In this document: in pieces, positions 1 through 5,530 of the stretch
Layout of the letters: each line of letters opens with the position of its first letter
How positions within the stretch are numbered: position 1 is the stretch's first letter
Assembly: GCA_017940105.1 (NCBI GenBank)
Contig: JAGAZG010000135.1
Coordinates: 1 to 8,219 of the forward strand
Reading direction: 5' to 3'
Source of the DNA: Mailhella sp.
GTDB taxonomy: Bacteria > Desulfobacterota > Desulfovibrionia > Desulfovibrionales > Desulfovibrionaceae
DNA: 8,219 nt
Notes under the pieces: generated by a model
The model's database searches: none
Seen by the model: only the letters and a program-made list of their open reading frames with translations
Told to the model about the DNA's origin: nothing
Translations under genes and position numbers: made by a program

Positions 1-124
1 ATGCCAGCGCAAGGCATGATCCCATGGCGTCGCCATCGGGCCGCACATGCGAAACAATAAGCACCCGCCTGGCGCTGCGCAGGGCTTCAAGAACGGGCTG
101 TGGAACAGGATGCTCAGTCGTCAT
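1..124 (-). CDS. nrnA: NrnA-type DHH-family phosphoesterase, N-terminal part only
   Basis: Only the first 41 codons lie in the window; the gene continues past the left edge. The translation contains VLIVSHVRPDGDAMGSCLAL (residues 21-40), the first motif of DHH/RecJ-like phosphoesterases. His26, Asp30 and Asp32 are the expected metal ligands. This spacing and the GSxLAL tail are typical of NrnA/MgpA proteins, which degrade short oligoribonucleotides and often dephosphorylate 3'-phosphoadenosine 5'-phosphate in the cytoplasm. The ATG at 124 is preceded by GGAG seven bases upstream and overlaps the end of the DUF503 gene by 11 bases, so translational coupling is likely. The catalytic DHH motif itself and the DHHA1 domain are outside the window, so exact function cannot be confirmed. 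RbfA, the other usual partner of DUF503, is excluded by this sequence. Confidence 0.85.
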   Translation of the reverse strand, partial: MTTEHPVPQPVLEALRSARRVLIVSHVRPDGDAMGSCLALA

Positions 125-404
125 AAAAAAACTCCAGGTTGCTGTAGGTCATCTCTTCTGCGCAGACAGCTTCCATCATCAGCAGGCACTTGTCCATTCG
201 CGATTGCATATGGCGTTCGCTGTTGCTTACTGAAACAACCTGCAGGCGCAGCCGGCAGAGGGATTCTTCTGTGCCGGCTTCCGCTATGGCCACGTTGAAC
301 GTGTTGCGCACTTTCTGCTTGAGACTGTTGGCAACACGCCTCTTGCCCTTGAGAGAATCGTTGCCGTGCAACGCGTATTCGACGGTAAGTACGCCTATGA
401 CCAT
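114..404 (-). CDS. DUF503 (YlxP-like) protein
   Basis: This 96-residue protein matches the small DUF503 family. It starts with the hydrophobic strand MVIGVLTVEYAL, then the signature SLKGKRRV (residues 18-25), a basic segment with RNTFNVAIAE (33-42), and a central LQVVSVSN strand (54-61). Length is normal for the family. Members such as Bacillus YlxP usually sit in the nusA-infB-rbfA region and are suspected to help ribosome assembly or RNA binding, but no activity is firmly assigned. The start codon follows the argJ stop after only four bases and has no visible Shine-Dalgarno sequence. I therefore infer re-initiation by ribosomes that finished argJ. Its end overlaps the nrnA start by 11 bases. 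Family assignment is confident; the molecular role is not known. Confidence 0.88.
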   Translation of the reverse strand: MVIGVLTVEYALHGNDSLKGKRRVANSLKQKVRNTFNVAIAEAGTEESLCRLRLQVVSVSNSERHMQSRMDKCLLMMEAVCAEEMTYSNLEFFYDD

Positions 405-408
405 GGGA

Positions 409-1611
409 TTAAGAACGGTAGTCTGAATTAAGCGTCACATAGCCGTGCGACAGATCCGAAGCCAGCAGATGCGCACGTCCAGGCCCGCTGCCCATCGAAA
501 TGTCCAATGGCAGATCGGTATGGCTCAGCGGTTCTTCAAGCAGAGCATCGAAATCCTGGTCTGTGGGCCTGCCTTTGCGGAACAGCTCGACGCCGCAGAG
601 CGTGACAACAAGGTCCATGGGATTGAAATCTGCCCCTGAGCGCCCGGCTGCGGCGACAATGCGGCCCCAGTTCGGGTCGCGTCCGAACATGGCGGTTTTT
701 ACAAGCTGGGAGTGTCCGACGGTTCGCGCGACTTTTTCTGCGTCGGCATCTGTCTTTGCGCCAGTGACATTGATATGCATGACCTTTGTCGCCCCTTCGC
801 CGTCTTTGACCAGCATGTAGGCAAGCTGGCCGAGGACTTCTGAGAGAGCATTTTCAAGCAAAGGCTCTTCATCTTTTTTCACAGTCACGCCAGACGCCCC
901 ATTGGCAAGTCCGTAAAGGGAGTCGTTGGTTGATGTGTCGCCGTCTACGCTGACGCGGTTGAATGTTTCGTCTGCCGCACGGCGGAACATGCCGCGCCAG
1001 GCATCCTGATCAACATCGGCATCGCACATCACCAGAGCGAGCATGGTTGCCATGTTCGGGCAGATCATTCCGGCTCCCTTGGCAACGCCTGCCAGGCGCA
1101 CTCGTCCTCCGGCCAGTTCAAGTTCCGTGCCAGCCATCTTGGGAAAAGCATCCGTGGTCATCATGGACCTGACAAAGCCTTCAAGATCGATTTTTCCGAT
1201 GGAGGCTGTGAGTTCAGGAATGGCATTTTCCCATTTTTTCATGTTCATATGGGCGCCTATGACGCCTGTTGATGCCGGCAGCAGAGAATCGGGTGCAATG
1301 TCGCGCCCTGCGCTGCGCAAGGCATCAGCAACCATGGCCAGTGAGTCCAGACAGTTTTGCATGCCTTGTTCGCCCGTGCATGCATTGGCCTGTCCGGAAT
1401 TGATGAGCACCCCGTAAACAGGATTTTTGCCGTTCAGGTTTTTCTGCGATACAAGAACGGGGGCGGCTCTGAAAAGATTGGTGGTGAACACGCCTGCCGC
1501 GACGGCCGGAACGTCGCTCAATGCAAGGCAGAGATCGCGGCGGGCAAGCTTTTTACCGCGAAAGTCGGCATTGGCGGCAGCCAGTTTAAATCCTTTTGGA
1601 ATGTTGATCAT
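409..1611 (-). CDS. argJ: Glutamate/ornithine N-acetyltransferase ArgJ
   Basis: This 400-residue protein is the ArgJ self-cleaving transferase of arginine biosynthesis. It moves the acetyl group from N-acetylornithine to glutamate in the cytoplasm; some members also use acetyl-CoA. The key motif KGAGMICPNMATML spans residues 178-191. By family knowledge the chain cuts itself between Ala188 and Thr189, and Thr189 becomes the nucleophile. The oxyanion-hole pair is Thr115-Gly116 in PASTGVIGA. Other conserved blocks are SGQANACTG (72-80), VDGDTSTND (222-230) and GRDPNWGRI (310-318), and the normal C-terminus is intact. I chose the ATG at 1611 because GGAGG lies five bases upstream; an in-frame ATG at 1659 would add 16 unlike residues and has no such site. 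It follows birA after 98 bases with no clear terminator and is closely followed by the DUF503 gene. Whether it is mono- or bifunctional cannot be read from sequence. Confidence 0.96.
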   Translation of the reverse strand: MINIPKGFKLAAANADFRGKKLARRDLCLALSDVPAVAAGVFTTNLFRAAPVLVSQKNLNGKNPVYGVLINSGQANACTGEQGMQNCLDSLAMVADALRSAGRDIAPDSLLPASTGVIGAHMNMKKWENAIPELTASIGKIDLEGFVRSMMTTDAFPKMAGTELELAGGRVRLAGVAKGAGMICPNMATMLALVMCDADVDQDAWRGMFRRAADETFNRVSVDGDTSTNDSLYGLANGASGVTVKKDEEPLLENALSEVLGQLAYMLVKDGEGATKVMHINVTGAKTDADAEKVARTVGHSQLVKTAMFGRDPNWGRIVAAAGRSGADFNPMDLVVTLCGVELFRKGRPTDQDFDALLEEPLSHTDLPLDISMGSGPGRAHLLASDLSHGYVTLNSDYRS

Positions 1612-1622
1612 AAAAACCTCCG
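1605..1622 (-). promoter_or_regulatory. Ribosome binding site of argJ
   Basis: On the minus strand GGAGG is followed by TTTTT and then ATG at 1611. This strong Shine-Dalgarno site decides the argJ start over the upstream in-frame ATG at 1659. Nothing else recognisable was seen in the 98-base gap between birA and argJ. Confidence 0.85.
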
Positions 1623-1709
1623 TTCCATTGCAGTGCCAAACATCTGCCACAATCAGCAAGGCTTCGCAAGGGGTGGAAATATTTTCATAAGCAGCAGGAA
1701 AATGTGTTT

Positions 1710-2504
1710 TTATTCGGCAGGCAGGCGTTCTTCTATTTCTTCCAGAATGCCGGCGAGCAGGGCAGCCACGCTGGAGGGACGGCTGGTTTCTGCATAAATG
1801 GAAGAAGCCTTGCCCAGCAGCTCTTTTGGCAGGGAACCGTCAGGTACGTTGACGTTGACGCCTATGCCGGCAACTGCCCATGTCATGAAATTGTTATGGA
1901 ACATACTTTCTACAAGTACGCCTCCAATCTTGCGTTCGTGAAGCATGATATCATTGGGGAGCTTGATGTCCACCTGCGTGCCGCAGCGGTCAAGCAAGGC
2001 TTTCTGGCAGCTTTGGAGCACGCAGAGCACAAGATCCTCAACTCTTCCGGCCGGAAGGGCCGGACGAAGCAGCACAGAAAACATCAGACAGCCCGGGGCA
2101 TCCATCCAGCTGCGTCCCTTGCTGCCCCTTCCCTGGTTTTGATGGCGCGCAACGGCTACCGTACCTTCTTCTGCGCCGGCAAGCGCTTCACGCATGAGCA
2201 CGAGATTGGTTGAGTCTGTTTCTTTAAGCCAGAGCCATTTGCCCTGGCCTAGGCGGGATGTTTTCAGCAGTTTCCGGGGTAAGTTATCCCCGGCCCATGG
2301 AGCAGCCTGCGAAATGAGTCTGTACCCCCTGCTGGGAACGGCTTCGATGATGTTGCCTTCTTTTCTGAGCGTCCTCACATGCTTTCCAACGGCGGCGCGG
2401 CTTATGCCAAAAAGATCGGCCAGCTCCTCGCCTGATACCCAGTTGCTTCCAGCAGATGCAAGACTGACGAGAATATCATTGCGCAAAACACTGATGCGTT
2501 CCAT
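1710..2504 (-). CDS. birA: Biotin protein ligase / biotin operon repressor BirA, short form
   Basis: The 264-residue protein joins a DNA-binding and a ligase part. Residues 5-65 form a winged helix-turn-helix with EELADLFGISRAAVGKHVRT (residues 26-45) as the recognition region, as in BirA repressors. The ligase part has the biotinyl-AMP loop GRGSKGRSW (125-133), the catalytic-lysine motif KLPND (181-185), RKIGGVLVES (191-200) and GIGVNVNV (213-220). It makes biotinyl-5'-AMP and attaches biotin to carrier lysines of carboxylases. Two oddities are visible. The usual KWPND tryptophan is Leu182, and the protein stops near the end of the catalytic domain, without the small C-terminal SH3-like domain of the 321-residue E. 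coli protein. The start at 2504 has an AAAGG site upstream. No biotin synthesis gene is in the window, so any repressor target lies elsewhere. Confidence 0.94.
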   Translation of the reverse strand: MERISVLRNDILVSLASAGSNWVSGEELADLFGISRAAVGKHVRTLRKEGNIIEAVPSRGYRLISQAAPWAGDNLPRKLLKTSRLGQGKWLWLKETDSTNLVLMREALAGAEEGTVAVARHQNQGRGSKGRSWMDAPGCLMFSVLLRPALPAGRVEDLVLCVLQSCQKALLDRCGTQVDIKLPNDIMLHERKIGGVLVESMFHNNFMTWAVAGIGVNVNVPDGSLPKELLGKASSIYAETSRPSSVAALLAGILEEIEERLPAE

Positions 2505-2533
2505 GGCGCGCCTTTGTCAGAACGATCTTAAAT

Positions 2534-2563
2534 CGGCCCTTCGCCTTGCTGGGTGAAGGGCCG
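2534..2563 (-). terminator. Hairpin between ridA and birA, probable weak terminator
   Basis: CGGCCCTTC (2534-2542) and GAAGGGCCG (2555-2563) form a perfect nine-base-pair, mostly G+C stem. It can be extended inward by three pairs if a G-U pair is allowed. It lies after ridA and before birA, both read on the minus strand. On that strand the stem is followed by ATTTAAGAT, not a clean run of T, so termination may be partial. It could equally be a structure in the birA leader. Confidence 0.5.
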
Positions 2564-2593
2564 GTTATGACATGTGGGGAAGCAAAAAATAGC

Positions 2594-2971
2594 CTAAAGC
2601 ACGGCGATGGCTTCTACTTCTACCTTCGCCCCCTTTGGCAGGGCAGCTACGGCCACGCATGACCTGGCCGGAGCATTGGCAGAAAAGGTCTGGGCGTAGA
2701 TTTCGTTCACTGCGGCAAAGTCGGCAATGTCCGTAAGAAACACAGTGGTCTTGCAGACATGGTCGGGCGATGCTCCCGCCGCGGCCAGCACGGCACGCAA
2801 ATTGGCAAGCGCCTGCCTGGCCTGGCCGGCGACGTCTCCCGAAGCAAGTTCGCCGGTTGCAGGATCAATGCCTATCTGTCCGGAAAGGTAAAGCGTGTTT
2901 CCAGAAAGGTTTGCCTGGCTGTATGGTCCGATTGCCGCTGGAGCATTGCTGGTGGAAATGACGGTCTTCAT
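2594..2971 (-). CDS. ridA: RidA family reactive enamine/imine deaminase
   Basis: This is a full-length 125-residue RidA (YjgF/YER057c/UK114) protein. Conserved features include IGPYSQA (14-20) with Tyr17, LYLSGQIGIDPATGEL (27-42), and the C-terminal signature ARSCVAVAALPKGAKVEVEA (102-121). Arg103 is the conserved arginine that holds the substrate carboxylate, and Glu120 is the conserved acid. RidA enzymes are cytosolic trimers that hydrolyse 2-aminoacrylate and related enamines released by PLP enzymes, protecting other PLP enzymes from damage. The ATG at 2971 follows an AGGAA ribosome site. It lies 48 bases downstream of ppiA on the same strand without a convincing terminator between, so the two may be co-transcribed. 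A hairpin follows it. The active-site arginine supports the true RidA group over Rid paralogues lacking activity. Confidence 0.95.
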   Translation of the reverse strand: MKTVISTSNAPAAIGPYSQANLSGNTLYLSGQIGIDPATGELASGDVAGQARQALANLRAVLAAAGASPDHVCKTTVFLTDIADFAAVNEIYAQTFSANAPARSCVAVAALPKGAKVEVEAIAVL

Positions 2972-3019
2972 TGTTTGTTCCTGTGTCGCCCGTCATGCGG
3001 CGGGCAGTTACGGGGTTAA

Positions 3020-3598
3020 TTAATCGCAGACAGCCTTGTTGATGACAACAGGTTCGACAGGCACATCCTGATGAGGATACCTTGTCGTGGTCTTCACGCC
3101 GGCAATGGCATCAACGACTTCCTGCCCTTTGACAACCTTGCCGAAAACGGCATAGCCCCATCCCTGCATGGTGGGAGCTTTGAAGTTTAAAAAGGCATTG
3201 TTGGCTACGTTGATGAAGAACTGCGCAGTTGCAGAGTTGGGGTCTGGCGTGCGAGCCATGGCAATGGTATAGACTTCGTTTTTAAGGCCGTTGTCAGCTT
3301 CATTTTTAATGGGGGCGCGTGTGGCCTTTTGGGTCATATCCTTGTCAAAGCCGCCGCCCTGAATCATGAAACCAGGTATGACGCGGTGAAAAATGGTGCC
3401 GTCATAAAAGCCGTCTTTGACATATTGAATGAAGTTCTGTGTTGTGACGGGAGCCTTGGCTTCGTCAAGTTCAAGTACAATGTTGCCTTTGCTGGTCTGA
3501 AGCGTGACCATTTTGCTGCCTCCTGCCATGGCCTGGCTCGTCATGCAAGGCGCAAAAAGCGCGGCAGAGAGCAGGCACGATATAAAAATGTTACGCAT
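3020..3598 (-). CDS. ppiA: Periplasmic cyclophilin-type peptidyl-prolyl cis-trans isomerase
   Basis: This 192-residue protein closely follows the E. coli PpiA pattern. Residues 1-25 form a signal peptide: a short basic start, a hydrophobic core ([13 protein letters not shown]), and a likely cut after AMA at residue 25. The cyclophilin domain follows, with [15 protein letters not shown] at 70-84 (catalytic Arg72, Gln80), [20 protein letters not shown] at 113-132, and [18 protein letters not shown] at 148-165. It catalyses proline isomerisation of exported proteins in the periplasm. I chose the ATG at 3598 because GGAG lies upstream and the signal peptide begins there. The open frame continues to 3769, but the extra 57 residues would bury the signal and show no recognisable domain. 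It diverges from the DUF554 gene across a 173-base region. Confidence 0.94.
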   Translation of the reverse strand: MRNIFISCLLSAALFAPCMTSQAMAGGSKMVTLQTSKGNIVLELDEAKAPVTTQNFIQYVKDGFYDGTIFHRVIPGFMIQGGGFDKDMTQKATRAPIKNEADNGLKNEVYTIAMARTPDPNSATAQFFINVANNAFLNFKAPTMQGWGYAVFGKVVKGQEVVDAIAGVKTTTRYPHQDVPVEPVVINKAVCD

Positions 3599-3771
3599 GG
3601 GAATCACTCCATGTTTAAAAAGAATATCCAGCTCTTCTTGTACATAAAGAGCGGCATGTTGGCAAATGACTTTTGCCTTAAAATCCCTGTCGGATACAGT
3701 GACAACCGTACGGTATTTTGATAAAAATTTCCGGCGCTGACCAGGCGTAGCAATCCTGCCGTGGAGCAAAT
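3599..3771. promoter_or_regulatory. Divergent regulatory region between ppiA and the DUF554 gene
   Basis: This 173-base gap separates two divergent genes. Plus strand: GTGACA (3699-3704), 17 bases, TAAAAA (3722-3727), leading to the DUF554 gene at 3772. Minus strand: TTGTCA (complement of 3700-3705), 17 bases, TTTAAG (complement of 3677-3682), leading to ppiA at 3598. The two -35 boxes overlap. A perfect palindrome ACCGTACGGT (3705-3714) occupies the start of the plus-strand spacer. Box matches are 5/6 and 4/6 in each direction, so these promoters are plausible but unproven. Confidence 0.45.
3705..3714. promoter_or_regulatory. Perfect 10-base palindrome, candidate operator
   Basis: ACCGTACGGT is a perfect inverted repeat that does not extend further on either side. 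It lies inside the spacer of the candidate plus-strand promoter and touches the overlapping -35 boxes, a position where a bound repressor would block both directions. A 10-base palindrome can occur by chance, and I do not recognise it as a known operator. Confidence 0.3.
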
Positions 3772-4452
3772 ATGCTGGGAACCATTGCCAACACGACCGC
3801 CATTTTTTGCGGCACAGCCCTAGGCTGCCTCCTGCGAAGAGGCATTGCAGAAAAATATCAGAAAGCTTTGTATGACGCCATGGGGTTTTCAGCCTTTGCC
3901 CTTGGCGTGAACACTGTTGTTTCTTATATGCCGCGCAGCCAGTATCCTGTGCTTTTCATATTGAGCATGGCCATCGGCTGCGTTTTAGGAACCGTATGGG
4001 ACTGGGACGGCAAGTTTCAGAGGGTGATGGACAGGATGGGCAAGTCCGAGCTGGGCAAGGGGCTTTCTACAGCCATCCTGTTGTTTTGCATCGGCACGCT
4101 TTCAATCCTGGGCCCTATACAGAGCGCCGTGCAGGGTGACAACACCTTTTTGTTTACCAATGCCACGCTCGATTTCGTCACTTCAGGCGTGCTCGCTTCG
4201 GCATATGGGCCTGGCATAGCCATTGCCGGCGCAGTCCTCTTTTGCTGGCAGGGAAGCATATGGATCCTTGGCAAATGGCTGGGACCGTTTATAGCCCCTG
4301 CGCTTATGACGGAGGTGTCCATTGTCGGCGGCATACTCATCATGGTTTCTGGCATTTCCATTTTAAAGCTCAGGGAATGCAAAACGCTCAATATGCTGCC
4401 TGCGCTGTTTGTAAGTATTGCGCTGTATTATCTGGCCGCATGGCTGCTGTAA
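3772..4452 (+). CDS. DUF554 family integral membrane protein
   Basis: This 226-residue protein is hydrophobic throughout, with about seven membrane segments near residues 3-21, 35-53, 57-77, 98-118, 132-160, 182-200 and 207-225. It resembles the DUF554 family (E. coli YqgA, Bacillus YdfK): the N-terminal [20 protein letters not shown], the [14 protein letters not shown] block (36-49), the cytoplasmic-type stretch [12 protein letters not shown] (77-88), [14 protein letters not shown] (104-117), and [17 protein letters not shown] (182-198). Length is typical of the family. No transport substrate or enzymatic activity is established for these proteins, and none can be read here. TGGAG lies five bases before the ATG. 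The D-lactate dehydrogenase gene starts 28 bases after its stop on the same strand, so a two-gene operon is likely, though a functional link is only inferred. Confidence 0.9.
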   Translation: MLGTIANTTAIFCGTALGCLLRRGIAEKYQKALYDAMGFSAFALGVNTVVSYMPRSQYPVLFILSMAIGCVLGTVWDWDGKFQRVMDRMGKSELGKGLSTAILLFCIGTLSILGPIQSAVQGDNTFLFTNATLDFVTSGVLASAYGPGIAIAGAVLFCWQGSIWILGKWLGPFIAPALMTEVSIVGGILIMVSGISILKLRECKTLNMLPALFVSIALYYLAAWLL

Positions 4453-4480
4453 CCATAGAAAAACTTTCAAGGAGTAACGC

Positions 4481-5461
4481 ATGATCATCACGGTTTTTGA
4501 AGTCAGCGGCGATGAGCGGGAAGAACTGGACCGCCTTTCCAGAGAAGTGCCGGTTACCCTGCGCCTGCAGAACTGTAACCTGAATGAAGAAACTGTCGAC
4601 CTGGCAGAAGGCAGCGATGCAGTGTCTACCCTTGGCAGGAGCACGCTCAGCAGGGCCGTTTTGTTAAAGTTGCATGCCATGGGCATCGGCTATGTTTCTA
4701 CACGGACCATCGGATTTGACCATATCGATCTGGAAGCGGCCCGAGAACTTGGCATTCGCGTGTGCCATGCCAGCTACCCTGCTGAGGCAGTGGCGGATTT
4801 TACCGTGATGCTCATGCTTATGGTGCTGCGCCATTACAAGCCTGCCATGTGGCGTCAGAACGTCAATGATTTTTCGCTTAATGGGCTCATGGGCAGCAGC
4901 CTGAAGAGTCAGACGGTGGGAGTGGTCGGTACGGGCAATATTGGCGCTGCCGTCATTCGCAGCCTTTCTGGCTTTGGCTGTCGCATTCTGGCATACAACC
5001 TGTTTGAAGTCGAAAGCCTTAAGCCCTATACCGAATTTGTGAAGCTTGAAGATATTTTCAGAGAATGTGACATCATTACCTTTCATGTTCCGTCCACGCT
5101 TGAGACATACCATATTGTCAACCGCCGTTCACTGGGCACAATGAAAGACGGCGTGATTTTAATAAACACGGCCCGTGGCGACCTTATGGACATTGACGCC
5201 ATCACCGAGGGCATAGAAACGCGTAAGATAGGCGCGCTTGCCATGGATGTGTTTGAGAACGAGCAGGGCATTTACCATGCCGACAGGAAGAATGACATAC
5301 TCAAAAACAAAGACATGGTGTATCTGCGCCAGTTTCCCAATGTCGTGCTCACCCAGCACATGGCGTTTTACACACGGCAGTCCATTATCAGTATGGTCGA
5401 TACGGGCATCCAGGGCTTACTGGACATGAGCAGCGGAGTAGCGACAAAACTGGAACTTTAG
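4481..5461 (+). CDS. NAD(P)-dependent D-lactate dehydrogenase (VanH/LdhA-like D-2-hydroxyacid dehydrogenase)
   Basis: The 326-residue protein has the two-domain plan of D-2-hydroxyacid dehydrogenases, which interconvert 2-oxoacids and D-2-hydroxyacids in the cytoplasm. The substrate-side signature is STRTIGFDHIDLEAA (73-87), typical of D-lactate dehydrogenases including VanH. The Rossmann loop is GTGNIG (150-155). Catalytic residues are Arg232 (INTARGDL), Glu261 (DVFENE) and His293 (TQHMAFYT); their spacings of 29 and 32 residues equal those of the Lactobacillus enzyme (Arg235, Glu264, His296). The acidic residue that normally follows beta-strand 2 and selects NAD appears as Asn173 in ILAYNLFE. 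AAGGAG lies seven bases before the start. It follows the DUF554 gene by 28 bases and ends before a strong hairpin. Pyruvate/D-lactate is the best substrate guess; another 2-oxoacid is possible. No vanA- or vanX-like gene is nearby, so this is not a resistance cluster. Confidence 0.9.
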   Translation: MIITVFEVSGDEREELDRLSREVPVTLRLQNCNLNEETVDLAEGSDAVSTLGRSTLSRAVLLKLHAMGIGYVSTRTIGFDHIDLEAARELGIRVCHASYPAEAVADFTVMLMLMVLRHYKPAMWRQNVNDFSLNGLMGSSLKSQTVGVVGTGNIGAAVIRSLSGFGCRILAYNLFEVESLKPYTEFVKLEDIFRECDIITFHVPSTLETYHIVNRRSLGTMKDGVILINTARGDLMDIDAITEGIETRKIGALAMDVFENEQGIYHADRKNDILKNKDMVYLRQFPNVVLTQHMAFYTRQSIISMVDTGIQGLLDMSSGVATKLEL

Positions 5462-5479
5462 CATGCAATTTTGGACATG

Positions 5480-5509
5480 AAAAAAGGGCGGTCGAGACCG
5501 CCCTTTTTT
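5480..5509. terminator. Strong bidirectional intrinsic terminator
   Basis: AAAAAAGGGCGGT (5480-5492) and ACCGCCCTTTTTT (5497-5509) form a perfect 13-base-pair stem around the loop CGAG. The stem core is G+C rich and both strands end in six T, so it can terminate the plus-strand dehydrogenase operon (stop at 5461) and the convergent minus-strand telA-xpaC operon (stop at 5531). Confidence 0.95.
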
Positions 5510-5530
5510 ATGCAGTAAAGAGAAGGGGCA

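Noticed and set aside
1612..1659. In-frame extension of argJ by 16 residues
   Set aside because: The ATG at 1611 has a strong GGAGG site at proper spacing and gives the normal ArgJ N-terminus.
1704..2213. 169-residue plus-strand open frame opposite birA
   Set aside because: It is a shadow of the BirA coding strand with no family resemblance.
2988..3005. Small hairpin GCCCG/CGGGC between ppiA and ridA
   Set aside because: The stem is only five pairs with an eight-base loop and no T tract, too weak to call a terminator.
3599..3769. In-frame extension of ppiA by 57 residues upstream of the signal peptide
   Set aside because: It would bury the signal sequence, shows no domain, covers the candidate promoters, and the ATG at 3598 has its own GGAG site.
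4664..5113. 149-residue minus-strand open frame inside the dehydrogenase gene
   Set aside because: It is antisense to conserved catalytic sequence and has no recognisable domain or ribosome site.
4481..5461. VanH of a glycopeptide resistance cluster
   Set aside because: The protein shares signatures with VanH, but no D-Ala-D-Lac ligase or VanX-type dipeptidase gene is adjacent; an ordinary D-lactate dehydrogenase is simpler.
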